NCBI RefSeq assembly: GCF_030463565.1
Contig: NC_134643.1
Span: 210,976,583-211,040,582, forward strand
DNA from: Pelecanus crispus
Lineage: Eukaryota; Chordata; Aves; Pelecaniformes; Pelecanidae
DNA length: 64,000 nt
Direction of reading: 5' to 3'
This document shows positions 48,192 through 60,752 of the stretch, piece after piece (the stretch's first letter is position 1; the number at the start of each line of letters is the position of its first letter). The translations under genes were made by a program, and so were the position numbers. The notes beneath the pieces were generated by a model. The model worked only from the letters and a program-made list of their open reading frames with translations. It was not told the DNA's origin and made no database searches.

Positions 48192-51048
48192 CTGAAATAA
48201 AAATATATTTACTGAAAGATTCCATTTAAAAAACAACATCATTACATTTTAAGCTAGCAACTTCAATGTAATTAAAGAATCCAGAGATCAAATATATCTA
48301 CAAAGAAAAAAGGCAATACAAGTAATATAATGATCAAAGCATACAACCACGAATAGGAAGGTCATATTCCTGCAAATGCTTTATGTGGCCCACAGATATA
48401 CAGTGCTGATTGAGAACTTACAATAACCTCTGCTATTCAATAAAGAAACATCAGTAGGTTCCACAAACACCTCAAAGAGGCTTAAGTTGATTCTTTCTTG
48501 GAAAGCCACAATGCCATCTTTCAACTGCAGCCACAGGTTCCCACTCCTTTGCTGCTGCCTCCTCAGACTTGAACGTGCAGTTGTGTGGCTCTGTGCTGAA
48601 GTGAATCTGGTACAGTTCCTCCACATGATTATTTTCTCATCATCTTAAAGTGTTTGTACAACAACACCCAAGAATAAAATCCTGCAAGACCTCCCCATAC
48701 AAATTTCTCATTGACTTCAAAAAGAAAGGCTTAAAAGATCCTCTGTTAGATTTCCTCCTTATAAATAAGAATAAAAACATTAATTGTACCTACTTCACAG
48801 GTACGTGTAAAGCACACTGAAATTGACTCTGCAAGATTCTCCTACTTAAGTGAAAGAGAATCGATATAAATAATTAGCTGGGGAATATTGCACAATACTG
48901 AAGATGCTGAGCAGAATAAACAGTTTATACTGTTTAACATTTACAGCTATATTTTCAAAGCAGTTCACAATCTAATAGCACGTGCTGAACAGATTTTCAA
49001 AGTCTGATCACAAAGTTCGTAGAAAAAGTATCTTTCAAAGTAAACACTCTATGTGTACTGTTTACAGATAAAAACCAGAAAATATCTGGATCCATGGACA
49101 CTAATTAATAATGATTTGAATAAATGGAATACATACAAGACAATCAATAAAGCACAGTTAACTGCTTTATTCATTATTCAAAAATCATAATTATGACTTT
49201 TTGAAAACTTTTGGTATTTGAAATTATTATCCTTGAATTTTTGCAGACAGTTTTGCTAGATATGCATTTACAGGCAGCTCACCAATCTATCATTTAGAAG
49301 GCATTCACCTAATGTTAATATATCACTCTAAATTACTCAAAGTTAAAAGTAATAGCTTAGCTAATTGTTAGTGTGGAAGCATATTTCAGATGTACGCTAA
49401 CATACCAATTTTCCACAAATAAGGCACATCGCTGAAACCGTTATAAGTCATACATTTCTTGAGTTTCATGTTTCTGTTGGTAAACTAGAAGCTTCTTCAG
49501 GTGCTATAATCTTAAAAACTACAATCTTGTAGTTAAATACAAGTTTTTAAAAATAGTCCTTTGTTATATAACATGTGACCACACTAAACTAAGCAAGAAC
49601 AGTGTACAGAAAATACATGAAACAAATCACTTTAAGATGATAAATAGGGTGAGGTTTAGCTGCTATGCCGAGAGCGTAGCATTAGCCTCTCTGGAGGGCT
49701 GCTGAAGAGATTGCTTTATGGTCACAATCCAATAAAGTGATCTGTGTCAAGGTAAGTGGGTAAGTAAGCAGATGAAATGCCAGAAACACTTTGTTCAATG
49801 TATCAGGAAGCACTGAACTGATGTTTGTGAGAGATAAAAATGCGTAAAATCTTTAAGTACGTTTTTGTGACAGCGATCAGCTTCATAGCTCCTGCTGCTT
49901 CCAGTGTAAGAATGCAGCTTAAGCACACAAGCAAGCCATACTCTCTTGCTCAGTAACAAGAAATACAACTATAAATACTAAAAAATGGCCATTACATGTA
50001 TCATTTGCATTCACTTTGACTTGTACTTAGCACCAATTTCTACCACACAGTCAAAACGTATTTAAAAAGGCAATGAGATTGCTAACATGAAAATGTTAAT
50101 TTATTCTAATTGTGCTGCAATTTTGCTAACAAATGCTGTCTTGTGAATCTGAAAAGACAACAAATTTAATTATTGTTTTAATTAGAAATTTGATAGATCA
50201 ACAAATGCATAACAATCTTTTTAACAGTACCTGATCCTCACATGAAGATAAACAAGATGTTAATAGGAATTATTGTTCATTGTAGGGCAATCTCAGTATC
50301 TACGCATTAGTATCTACACAATTTATCAATTGCTGCAGGTGAAACAAAACCACGGAGTTTCATGTCAATGTTTGACTATCTTTGGAATCCAATTATCTAG
50401 CTATTAATGACAGACCATGTAAATTTGCAGTCACTAATTGTATCAGTTTATAAACATGCCCAGTTTGATGCCAGAAAACATGGAAAAAGTACATGTATAA
50501 ACTTTGTTTGCTTTTCTCATATATCAAGAATACAGGGTGAGATGATAGGTCAATATGACAGGTACAGCTTGTCTGGTGTGATATGGTAATAACTCACAAT
50601 GAATAAATGTAGAGAGCAAATTGTGATTACAACTGCAGTATAACTTAAATTTTAAGAAACTGTAAAAATGAAGGGACAGATTTGCATGTTCTACTGGTTA
50701 ATGTATTTGACTTATCTAGCATGACTTGCTATTTGAAATTGAAATACTATTCCTCAACTGCTAATCTTATCGGATTTGTCCTTAAGAGAAAGCTTGATGA
50801 AAGTATAATATACTCAGATGTTTCTATGTTTCTGCAAGTACTTGAAGCAACGTTTTTCTGGGTTTTCATTCCAGAAAAAACATGGCTCTGGTTTAGAGTC
50901 ACTATCAATAGAAGAACTCCATTTTAGAGTCTCTATCAATAAAAGAACTTAGAGCAAATGTGACATGGAAATACGTATCAGAATTTTGTTCAGTGTCTTT
51001 GGTTTTGTTTCATTATTTATAATATAAATTCATGACAAAATTACTTAC
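48192..51048 (-). other. DYNC2H1: DYNC2H1 intron (2.86 kb)
   Basis: The donor is GTAAGT and the acceptor TTTTATTTCAG. No mobile element is recognised. An imperfect tandem duplication lies at 50892-50951 near the donor side. Confidence 0.88.
50892..50951. repeat. imperfect tandem duplication, about 31 bp x 2
   Basis: TTTAGAGTCACTATCAATAG with AAGAACTCCATT is followed by TTTAGAGTCTCTATCAATAA with AAGAACTTAG. There are a few mismatches. Confidence 0.85.
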
Positions 51049-51258
51049 CTTCTGATTTAGCAGAGCACTTGCCAGACTTTGTACTTCAGAACTCAGTAAT
51101 GAGGTACCTCTGATAACTTTACTTAAAGAAGCAAGTGATTGATGGACACTTTGCACAAGGCGAATGGCATTGAACTGTTCCAGAGTAATGAATGACAAGA
51201 TTGGAGATCCTTGTTGCTCCACAGGAGGACACACCTTTTGATGAATGAGGTTAGAATT
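51049..51258 (-). CDS. DYNC2H1: DYNC2H1 internal exon (70 codons)
   Basis: The acceptor is TGTTCTTTTTTAG and the donor CAGAAG|GTAAGT, a perfect consensus. It is phase 0 at both ends. It reads NSNLIHQKVCPPVEQQGSPI, then a FITLEQFNAIRLVQSVHQSL block and a helix ending VQSLASALLNQK. The second block is the dynein E-x-x-x-x-N-x-L-x-x-x-I/V-x-x-S-L pattern at the end of AAA6, followed by the helix linking to the C-terminal domain. This is the longest exon of the set and has no frameshift. Confidence 0.96.
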
Positions 51259-54200
51259 CTAAAAAAGAACACATGACGTCTAGTTAATAAACTCAGGGAA
51301 ACTATTATGTTATACAACACGTTCTTTGTTTAATTCGTAATACTTCATAAGACCTTGTTAGCTTTGCAGTAATTCAGATATCCCCCCTTTTCTGACACGG
51401 GATTAAAACTATAATGATACTTTCAGTATTGTCCGTGAGATGTTCAATAAAGGCACCACTCTTCTGAGACAACTCTGTCAACCCAATTACTTCAAAAGTA
51501 CTGGAATTTCTGAAAAATCTTCACTTAGCTAAATCACTGCTTTTAGTATTTGTGTTAATGTGTCAATATAAAAAGCAGTAGCGTACTCGGTATAACTAGA
51601 TTGTATCAGGTACTATAAACCATGCTGCCAGATGCAGCTCTTGCTTTGATAAGACTAGTTTAGCCTGGAAGCAAATTGCATACAAATAAATAATAAATAC
51701 AAAATAAATATAATATTATGTGTAAATCCTGAGTAACTCAGACTCTGAGAGGTATTGCTGCTCTCACGTTGACATTTTTATTACTTACTTCCATTCCATT
51801 ACAGCCACTGAAAATCCAAATTTATTCAATAATTTCAAGAGAAGGTATAATTTTGCAAATCTGAATTCATATGCAGCTTATTACATAAACATATTTTAGC
51901 ATGTGTTCTGAAACTGCCAACCTGACATGTGACAAGATGCTGCACCGAATTTCAGTTACGGAATTTAAACCTTTATTGGAAAACTCTACAAGGCACAAAT
52001 GCAAAAAGAAAACACTAGCCTTTGGGGAAAAGAATGTTTTCCTATTTCAATTTCTAGTAATTTATTAAACGTAAAATCAGATTTTACTTTCTATGAAGTA
52101 TCTCTTAAAATAACAAATATTTTTGACTTTTTTTCAGATTAAATAAACTTCTGAATTGCCTCGTGGCCTCTTGCTTTCCAGAACACACAGGATGTCTGCC
52201 TCCATAATCATTCCCAGCCACTGTAAGTTTGTCAGAACTTTCACGTATTTTTCATTTCAAGCTCATACTGCACTGAACTACCAAGTAAAAGTACGAGAAA
52301 AGCTAAATGAAAGAGTAATACAGATACTTTGGTTTATGACTGACAGAAAAATGAAGGATAAGGTCTTCCCTCCCACATTATTAAAAAGGTATACAACAAA
52401 GTTACTTACTGTTCAAAGTGCAAGAAACATACAGTATTTAGGAATGTTATGTTGTGTATTTTGTCTTTGCACGCATCCTGACATCACAGTAGCAGTTTCA
52501 CTTCAATTTTTCTGAGACCACAGTTTGCTCAGTATATATAACACATAATGTAAAACTAGCACAAGCTAGTTGATAATTTCTGACTGGAGTATTTAATTGC
52601 ACAAAAAGGAAGAACAAAGACATTGCAACTTGCAGGCTTTGCTCAGTCTTTCACATATACTGTCTTAATTCATGAAAAATTTACTGAAAGAGAAGGCCTC
52701 TAAGTTCCTCAAAACTGCCCTTTACATAACAGTCTCCTATGAATTGCATATTCATTTCATCACTCTTTTTAATGCTTTCTCCTGAGAATTTGTTAAAACA
52801 ACCCATCTGTCATTTTTATAGGAAAATTAAACATGAATACTAATATCGGCTTATACATTTAACATTCTATTACATTCCCAATAAAATCCATGTATGTAAC
52901 TCACATCAGCTTTAAAAATATCCTCATGACCTGCTTGGGAATTAAGATGAAGAACTGCTGAAGTACTGAGTGCTATTCCTAACTGTAAGAAACTGAAGAC
53001 GGTTCTAATCTTTAACATTAAATTCTATATTATGCTACCAATATTAAATTAGGTGTATTTTGAGACTTTGATAATTTTCCCTCTTTCATTTCTGTATGTG
53101 TTACTGTCTCAGTACAATATAAGACTTTATATAGTCTCACCAAAGCTGCTCCAGAGCTTTTCTTCCATTACCTTCCTAAACTCAAGCTTTTTCAGACTCC
53201 AATATGTTCTGAAAATTGCCCCCTCATAAAACAGAACAAATATAATGAAAATAAACTCATATACCTCCACTAATTCTGCATTTGATTCAAAATTCAATTT
53301 TGGTGGTGATGGTGGGTTTTAGAAACCTCCCTTGACCTCTTGATGTACCTATTCTGCCTCCTCCCTTGAGTCTCTCTGACTATTCTTTTAGATATTAGCC
53401 TCTCACTGTTTATTACACAAATTTTTCATTGTTGAAAATACAAGAAAGAATGACCCTATATTTCTGCTTCATTGATTTTCCTTGTGAAAAAAACATTGTT
53501 CTTTTGTTAAAGTTGAGGTTCCTAGTGTTTTAGACAAAAGAGCAACAACCCATTAATTTTCAAAACTACTTTTGCAATTGTCTTACAGCATTATGCAACT
53601 TTATGAAAATTATTAGTCAGCCTTCAACTTACAAACACAACAAAAGATAGGGCAGAACACAACATGACAGCTTATGATCACATATTCAGCAAAAATAATT
53701 TTGAAGCAGTTGCTTCCAAATTTTTATTATGGGTGGGCCTTCTAACTTTCTAACTTTCATGGAGGTACTAAAGGTTTTTCCTGAAACAAGGCAGAAAACG
53801 CATCCACCTTACAACAAAAATATAGCACTGATTCCTTTCTCTCCATCTACTCATGATAGATAGCCATTTGGATATGATGAAACACTTAGGCAGCCCCATT
53901 GCGTCCTGATATTTTTGTGCTTCTCTGAAAACTATCATATGATGGGCAACGCCTGAGTTCCACTGGAAAGTGATTTACAGTTATTTGACAATGAAGTGCT
54001 TATATAGGTCCTGATCTACACTCTGTCATGGCTGAAGGGCGCGTGGGAAGAGAACGGACACCAGGACACAGGCTGGTTGAATTACTCATATGGCCCAGCC
54101 CTGGCCAACAGGCTGTAGTGGGTCATCCTTCCACGTTAAGGAAGATTTTTTTAAAAATTTGTGTAACATTTGTTTGACAAGTTATACAGTGATGGCTTCA

Positions 54201-55902
54201 TTTTTTTTCAGAACACAGTCAAAAGTGAAAACTTATACTGAGCATTGGAGTATTTGGGGTTTTTTTAACTTAATGGCAGGTTCATGAGAGTTTAATTAAT
54301 TTGATTAGTGCTAAGCTGTTATTAAATCACACTGAAAAGCACTGCAGAAGCAGTTTTAGGACAGTATTCATTATAAGGGTGTTTTCCAATGGCAAGAATT
54401 AAAATGTATGGTTTCAAATGAAGCTAATAGACAAAAACGTCAAGACATTCTGTATTAGTCCAGAACAGCTAAATAGAAAGAGGAAGTTTGCTTGTGTAAC
54501 TTTCAGCACAGGAGTGCACTGATTTGAATGAGATTTTAAGTATCTATGTAATTTAAAGTAAAATTCAATGAAAAATTCCAGAGTCTGCATTCTGGCTGGA
54601 CTAATAAATGGTGGATGAAGGAGAGGCAGTTTCCATGATTCTATTGTTATGGATAGATAAAGAATACTAAACTCCCCAGCTACACAATTTCAGAATGTCT
54701 GAATAAGTGGTAGTAACATTTAACAGGGCTTTGCAAGACATATGCCACTGAGAGGAAAAATGAGTCCTGCAAATTTCCAGAAATATTTCTGAAAAAGTAA
54801 CAACATAGAAGTCCTCAATACTGTAGTAATATATAAGAATTATTTCCCATTTCAAAATGTCTGAAATGAAAAAGACAGAATTTCCTATCAGCTGTCTCTG
54901 CTGCTTGGCCACAAAGACTGTGATAGCTCTAAACACTGAGCACAAAGGACTACTATTCACAGAATCACAAAACAGTTGAGGTTGGAAGGAACCTCTGGAG
55001 ATTGTCTAGTCCAACCCTCTGCTCAAAGCTACAGCAGGTTGCCCAGAACTGTGTCCAGTCAAGTTTTCAGTATCTCTGAGGATGGAAACTCCACAGCCTC
55101 TCTGGGCAACCTGTTCCAGTGTTTGACTGTCCTCACAATAAGATTGTTTTGTCTTATCTTTAAATGGCATTTCCTGTATTTCAGTTTGTGACCTTTGCCT
55201 CTTGTCCTGTCATGGGACAACACTAAGAGCCTGGCTCTGTCTCCTTTACTCCTTCCCATCAGCCAATATACACACTGTTAAGATACCCCTAATCCTTCTC
55301 TTCCCCAGGCTGAACAGTCCCTGTTCCCTCATTGTCTCCTTGTATGACAGATGCTTTTGTCCCCTAATCACCTTAATGACCCTTGGAAATCCTTGGAAAT
55401 AGTTTCCAGGATTATTTGCTCAATCACCTTCCCAGGTGATTGACCTATCGTTCTCTGGATACTCCTTTTTGCCCTTCTTAAAGAAAGGAGTGACATTTGC
55501 TTTCTTCTAGTCCTCAGGAATCTCCCCCAATCACACTGATCTTTCAAGGATAACTGAGAGTGGTCTTACAATGGCAGCAGCCAGCTCCTTCAGCACTCAT
55601 GGGTGCATCCCATGAAGGCCTGTGGATTTGTTTCTATTTAGTTTGTTTAAACAGTCCCTAACCTGATCCTCTTCCACCAAGGGTAAGTCTTCCTTGCTCT
55701 GTACTTTCCCACTGCTTTTGCGGACCTGGGATTGGTGAAGGCCAGACTTACCAGTAAACAGAGGCAAAGAAGGCATTCAGTACTCCAGCCTTCGCCTCAT
55801 CCTTTGTGGCCAAGTCCTCATTTCCATTCAGCAGTGGGCCTACATTTTTCCTAATCTTCCTTTTGTTGCTTATGTACCTGTAAAAACCTTTCCTGTTGCT
55901 CT

Positions 55903-56590
55903 TGTGATGGGTTAACAGCATTATACCTGCTGCTAAGTTACAGGCTGGAAAGTTGACTCCATCCCAGCCATACCTGGTTCTGGTGGGCTGACCTGGGCTG
56001 GCTGCCAGGTGCCCATCAAGTCACTCTCTCACTCTCTTCCTCAGCAGGACAGGGGGAGAAAGTAAGATGAAAAATCTTGTTAGTCAAAATAAAGTCAGTT
56101 TAAAGAATAGGGGTGGGTGGGGGGGGAAGCAAAGGCTGCATGCAGAAGCAAAGCAAAACCAAAGGAAATTTATTTTCTACTTCCTATCAGCAGCAGATGC
56201 CCAGGCACTTCCTGGGGAGCAGATCTTCAGTATGCATAATGGTTGCTTTGGAAGACAAATGCCTTAATAATGAATGCCCCCCTGCCCCCCCCTAGCTTTT
56301 ATTGCTGAGCATGACATCACATGGTATGGAATATCCCTTCAGCCAGTTTGGGTCAGCTGTCCCAACTATGTCCCCTCCCAACCTCCTGCACACCCCCAGC
56401 CTAGCAGCTTTAGGGGGAGGTGGGAGGTTGGGAAGCCAGCCCTGATGCTGTGCAAGCACTGGTCAGGAAGAGCAAAAACATTAGTGTCTTATCAACACGG
56501 TTCTAGCCACAAGTGCAAAGCACAGCACTATATCGACTCCTGTGAGGAAAGCTGACTCCATCCCAGACAGACCCAGTACACCAGAGTACA
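55903..56590 (-). mobile_element. solo LTR nested in CR1 (family A relative)
   Basis: It lies between CR1 halves that rejoin as TTGCTCTTG...ACATCCCTC. The plus-strand start TGTGATGGGTTAAC and end AGAGTACA mirror the LTR ends of 13401 and 37908 in reverse. Shared blocks include ATGGTATGGAATATCCCTTC, GTTTGGGTCAGCTGTCCCAA and TTATCAACACGGTTC. The element therefore faces minus. Flanking GCTCT (55898-55902) and GCCTT (56591-56595) look like a diverged 5-bp duplication. The minus-strand TATA-like signal is AATAAAAGC near 56294-56302. It is older and more diverged than the other two. It is sense to DYNC2H1, and no good minus-strand polyadenylation signal was found in it. Confidence 0.8.
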
Positions 56591-56595
56591 GCCTT

Positions 56596-57600
56596 TCACA
56601 TCCCTCAACAGACACAACTTTAGATATGCTCTGGCTTCCCTAACCCCACCCCTGCATGCTCCATGTCTCTATATTCTATATTCCTCCCATGTCAGCTGTC
56701 CCTGCTTCCTTCTCTTCTACACTTCTTTTTTTATGCTTGAGTTTTGCCAGGAGTTCCTTCCTCATCCATGCAGGGATCCTGCTGCCATTACTTGACTTCC
56801 TGCATTTTGAGATTGACCACTGAGCTTAGAGGAGGTATTCCTTGAAAAGCAACCAGCAACAGTGTCCCATGAGATTCTCCCAGGTGGATCCCTGAATTGG
56901 CCAAAGTCTACTTTCCTGAAGTCTAGGATTGTCATCCTGCTTTTTGCTCGTTTCCCTGCACTCATGATTCTGAGGTCCACCATCTCAGGGTCTCTGCAAC
57001 CAAGGTTGCCCCCAACCTTCAAATCCTCAACCAGTTCTTCCCTGTTGGCAAGTATGAGGTCCCACGAGTGCTTCCTCTTACTGGTTCCTCCATCACCTGC
57101 ATCAGGAATTTGTCATTAATGCACTGCAGAAAGCTCCTGGATTTCTTGTGTCCTGCTGCTCTGTCCTTCCAGAAGATATCAGGGTAGGTAAAGTCTCCCA
57201 CAAGACCAGGCTCTGAGACTGTGACGCTTCTTCCAGGTGTGTGAAAAAGGTCTCATCTACTTCTTTCTGATCAGGTGGCCTGTAGCAGACACCCACCATA
57301 ATGCTGCCTTCTAATCCTAATTCACAAACTCTCAACTGGCACGTTGTCCATCTCTAGGCAGAGCTCCATGCATTCCCACTGCTCTCTCACATAAAGGGCA
57401 ACTCCCCATTCTCACCTTGCCGGCTTTTCATTCCAAGAGAACCTACAGCCATCCATGGCAGCACACAGATGTGTGTGCTATCCCACCATGTCCCTGTGAT
57501 CCCTATGAGATCATAACTCTGCAACTGCATGCAAACCTCTAATTCCTCTTCTTTATTCCCCATGCTGCACCCATTAGTGTACAGGCACATCAGAGAGGCA
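56596..57600 (-). pseudogene. CR1 ORF2 endonuclease and linker remnant
   Basis: Minus-strand frames, broken by frameshifts, show the N-terminal endonuclease (APE-type) of CR1 ORF2. They read CSMGNKEEELEVCMQLQSYD then LIGITGTWWD (57590-57387), VGVCYRPPDQKEVDETFF and LEEASQSQSLVL (57335-57102), and MGDFTYPDIFWKD (57201-57019). The usual ITETWWD motif has Gly in place of the catalytic Glu (GITGTWWD), and frames are interrupted at least twice. The enzyme would nick target DNA for insertion in an active element. Here it is dead. Confidence 0.88.
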
Positions 57601-58559
57601 CTCTATCATGGTAATTTCCCAGAGAGGTGTGAGAGCTTTCCGCATAATTCTGTCAGGCAGGCACTTCCTTGTTTATATGGACACACTTTAGATGGTCCCC
57701 CTTCAGCTCAGTTTTGTTGATTATGTTTACAGACATACTTTGCCTTCCAACCTGGTCAACTACTTCCTCACGTCATTTTTGGTCATCCTCTCCCTACCCT
57801 ATATTTCTATTTTAAAACTCTCCTCACCAAGTTGGCTAGCCTGTTGGCCCCACGTAGTCAGGCAGACCTTTTCTCTTTTGAGCAGGCAACATCAATCCTC
57901 AAAAGTGTCCCATGGTCATAAAAAACAAAATGTTGTTGCGGACACCAGCTGTGCAACCAGTTGTAGGACCCATCCACTCCTCCTCATGTCCTTCACCTTC
58001 ACTGTAAGGATCAAGAAGAAAAACCACCTAGACCCCCATGCCCTTAACCACCCCCCCCAGGCCTATGTAGTCATGCTTCATATGCTCCAGGTTACCCCTG
58101 GCAGTACGATTGGGGCCTATGTGGAAAAGCATCAAGGGGTAATAGTCTGAGGGCCAGACAAGCCTTGGTAGTCTTTTCATAATGTCCCAGATCTGGGATC
58201 CTGGCAAGCAGCAAACTTCCCTAGATGACAGGTCAGGTCAGAAAATGGGAGCATCTTCCCCACAGCAGGGAGTTTTCAACTACTATTCCTTATCGCTTCT
58301 TCCTGGTGCTTCTGTGTGGATCAGGTTTAGTTGGCTTGGGAGCTTCATTGGACAGAGGTCCCAGACCCTTGTCAGCTATGAGGGCACTAAATCTGTTCTA
58401 TAAATGTAAATCTTGAGGTGGAGCAGAAGCCTTCCTCCTGGTGCCAGAAGTCACATGTTTCCAGCCTTTGTCATCCTGTAAGTCTCCACGTCCAATCCCA
58501 AAAGGCACAGACTCTGCCTGCACCTCCTTCACGAAAGTTGGGGGCTTGGCTCTTCAAGC

Positions 58560-58760
58560 TATAGTGTCTCAGAAAAGATCAGGCTGATCTATTTCTGATG
58601 CTGCAAAGTCCGCTGACCTCCTCTCGCAGCTCCTTAATTTGGTGATGCAGATCTTCAACCAGCACACATCTCCTGCACATTAGAAGAGCACCTTGGGAAG
58701 AGGCACCAGGCACTCCCTGCAGCTCAAGATATGCAGAGCTGCATCCTCCTTCTGGACCTC
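58560..58760 (-). pseudogene. CR1 ORF1 remnant
   Basis: The minus strand reads CRRCVLVEDLHHQIKELREE followed by VSGLCSIRNR (about 58684-58590). It is preceded by a Cys-containing LELQGVPGA segment. Cys-x-x-Cys followed by a coiled-coil-like LHHQIKELREEV is characteristic of CR1 ORF1, a nucleic-acid binding protein of the retrotransposon particle. Surrounding frames are broken. It shows that this copy extends far upstream, unlike most CR1 copies. Confidence 0.7.
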
Positions 58761-59726
58761 TGTCTGAGTCAAAGTTCTCATCTTAGAGGGTCAATTGCTC
58801 CAACAGCAGCTGGGGACCGTGCCCTGCGGCACATCACTACCATTGCTGAGAAGGCGTATATTACCCAGCAAAGTTGCTGGTCTTCTGCAAGTTCTTCTGC
58901 ACAAACTGCTGTGCCAACTGCTGCACACATTTGCTGCCTCTGTTAGCTGGAGTCAATACTATTGATTGAAAGATTACGATTTGCGCTCATGAAAAAATAT
59001 GAGTATTATTTTACACACTTTGGTGTGGTATAATTCTTCAGTGGGCACTTCACTAAGAAGTTAAATAGTCCATGCATAGATTTGTGAGATGTTTGCCAAT
59101 ATTACGTAAAACTTGTTTTATCACTGATTTCTGAAATTCACTGAGTATATAAATTCTATAGACATTCTGTCAATTTAGCTGTATTGTATACTCTGAATTA
59201 TTTAGACTGACTTTTGTAGGATGAAACACTGATGTTCAGTCCACAGAAATACCCAGTGAAATGCTGTCTACTATTTTATGAAAACTTGGACGCCAGGTTA
59301 CCAAATACAAAAGTGATCACCATACGGTATTGAGAGTATACTGATAAAAATATGTCCACACTTAAAGATTATGATCAATTATTCCAATATAAATTCTACA
59401 GGCCAAACCTATGTCAAGTGGTAAATTTTGTTATGCTTTAGAATCCTAAGTATTTAGATATACAATAACTATTTTCAAGGTATTTGTAAGGTAATCCTTT
59501 TTGAGTTAATCCTTGATTTACATACTCAGCACTGCAATAAAAATGTTTAAAAACACAGTTAATCTTTGTCTACATATTAACAAGCTTCTCAGCCTTTTTT
59601 GCCTCTGGAATAAAAAGTAGGTTATTTTAAAACAGCTTTGAATTTATAAATACATCAGCTTGATTCAATCCAGACACTGTCCAGATACTGGACACTTCCT
59701 GAGTTTCAGTAGTTTGAAACAGATAT

Positions 59727-59838
59727 TCATAGAATCACAGAATCATAGAATTGTTTAGGTTGGAAAACACCTTCAAGATCATCCAATCCAACTATTAACC
59801 TAATACTACCAAGTCCACCACTAAACCAATTAAGGGTA
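59727..59838 (-). mobile_element. CR1 3' fragment (112 bp)
   Basis: ATTCATAGAATCACAGAATC, then TAGGTTGGAAAACACCTTCA and the CCAACTATTAACCTAATACT block, truncated after AATTAAGGGTAGA. This is the subfamily of 44823. About 70 bp of non-CR1 DNA separates it from the next copy. Confidence 0.9.
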
Positions 59839-59908
59839 GAAAAATAATTAATTTCATGTTTCCTGGCTTGGTGGCTGCATTATTTTACAACGAGTAAAAC
59901 TAGGAGTC

Positions 59909-60563
59909 ACTAAGGTTGGAAAGGACCTCTAAGATCATCAGTCCAACTGTCCACCCAACACTGCCATGCCTAGTAAACCTGTCCCAGAGTGACACATCTA
60001 CATGTTTTTTGAACACCTTCACAGACAGTGACTCCACCACCTCTCTGGACAGCCTGTTCCAATGCTTGACAACCCTTCCCGTAAAGAAATTTTTCCTAAT
60101 GTCCAGTCTAAACCTACCCTGATGCAACTTGAGGCCATTTTCTCTCGTCCTATTGCTAGTTACTTGGGAGAAGAGACCAACACCCACCTCACTACAACCT
60201 CCTTTCAGGGAGTTGTAGAGAGCGATAAGGTCTCCCCTCAGCCTCCTCTTCTCCAGGCTAAACAATCCCAGTTCCCTCAGCTGCCCCTCATAAGACTTGC
60301 TCTCCAGACCCTTCACCAGTTTCATTGCCCTTCTCTGGACACGCTCCAGCAACTCAATGTCTTTCCTGTATTGAGGGGCCCAAAGGTGAACACAGTATTC
60401 CAGGTGCAGCCTCACCAGTGCCGAGTACAGGGGGACGATCACTTCCCTGCTCCTGCTGGCCACACTATTCCTGATGCAAGCCAGGATGCTGTTGGCCTTC
60501 TTGGCCACCTGGGCACACTGCTGGCTCATTTTCAGCTGGCTGTCAACCAACATACCCAGGATT
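59909..60563 (-). mobile_element. CR1 fragment with 217-codon RT tail
   Basis: It starts TCACTAAGGTTGGAAAGGAC without the 8-mer tail. The minus strand is open for 217 codons (60553-59900), reading [53 protein letters not shown] and [18 protein letters not shown]. This is the RT C-terminal tail with no catalytic core. It is very close to the 44823 copy and truncated at almost the same place, at 60563 (AACATACCCAGG). Confidence 0.93.
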
Positions 60564-60718
60564 CAACCATTATTTCCAACTACCCTTAGTGATAAGTACA
60601 TTTGACAGGAAGAAGACTAATATTTCCTTCTTGTAAATAAAATGGAAGGTATTGTCAGCATTTATCCCATCTGCCTCTACTTTACTACTAATTGTATCCA
60701 ACAGATAAAAGAAAGAAG

Positions 60719-60752
60719 ATAATAATAGTAATAACAACAACAACCACCACCA
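60719..60752. repeat. AT-to-AC-rich trinucleotide tract
   Basis: An (AAT), (AAC), (ACC) progression that directly precedes the plus-oriented CR1 piece. Confidence 0.8.

Larger units (their letters stand above)
54957..58954 (-). mobile_element. near full-length CR1, internally deleted and interrupted by an LTR
   Basis: Read on the minus strand from 58954: an ORF1-like region, endonuclease, linker, RT fingers, a deletion, RT C-tail, and the 3' end at 54957 (ATTCACAGAATCACAAAACA, GGTTGGAAGGAACCTCTGGA). At about 55381-55400, next to a direct repeat CCTTGGAAAT x2, the sequence jumps from the RT C-terminal tail to the RT N-terminal region (GTTTCCAGGATTATTTGCTC), so the palm with its catalytic residues is missing. 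A 688-bp LTR (55903-56590) splits the linker. Alternatively the 54957-55380 part could be a separate, later CR1. Sense to DYNC2H1. Confidence 0.88.

Noticed and set aside
60062..60589. 175-codon plus-strand ORF
   Set aside because: Antisense shadow of the CR1 at 59909-60563.
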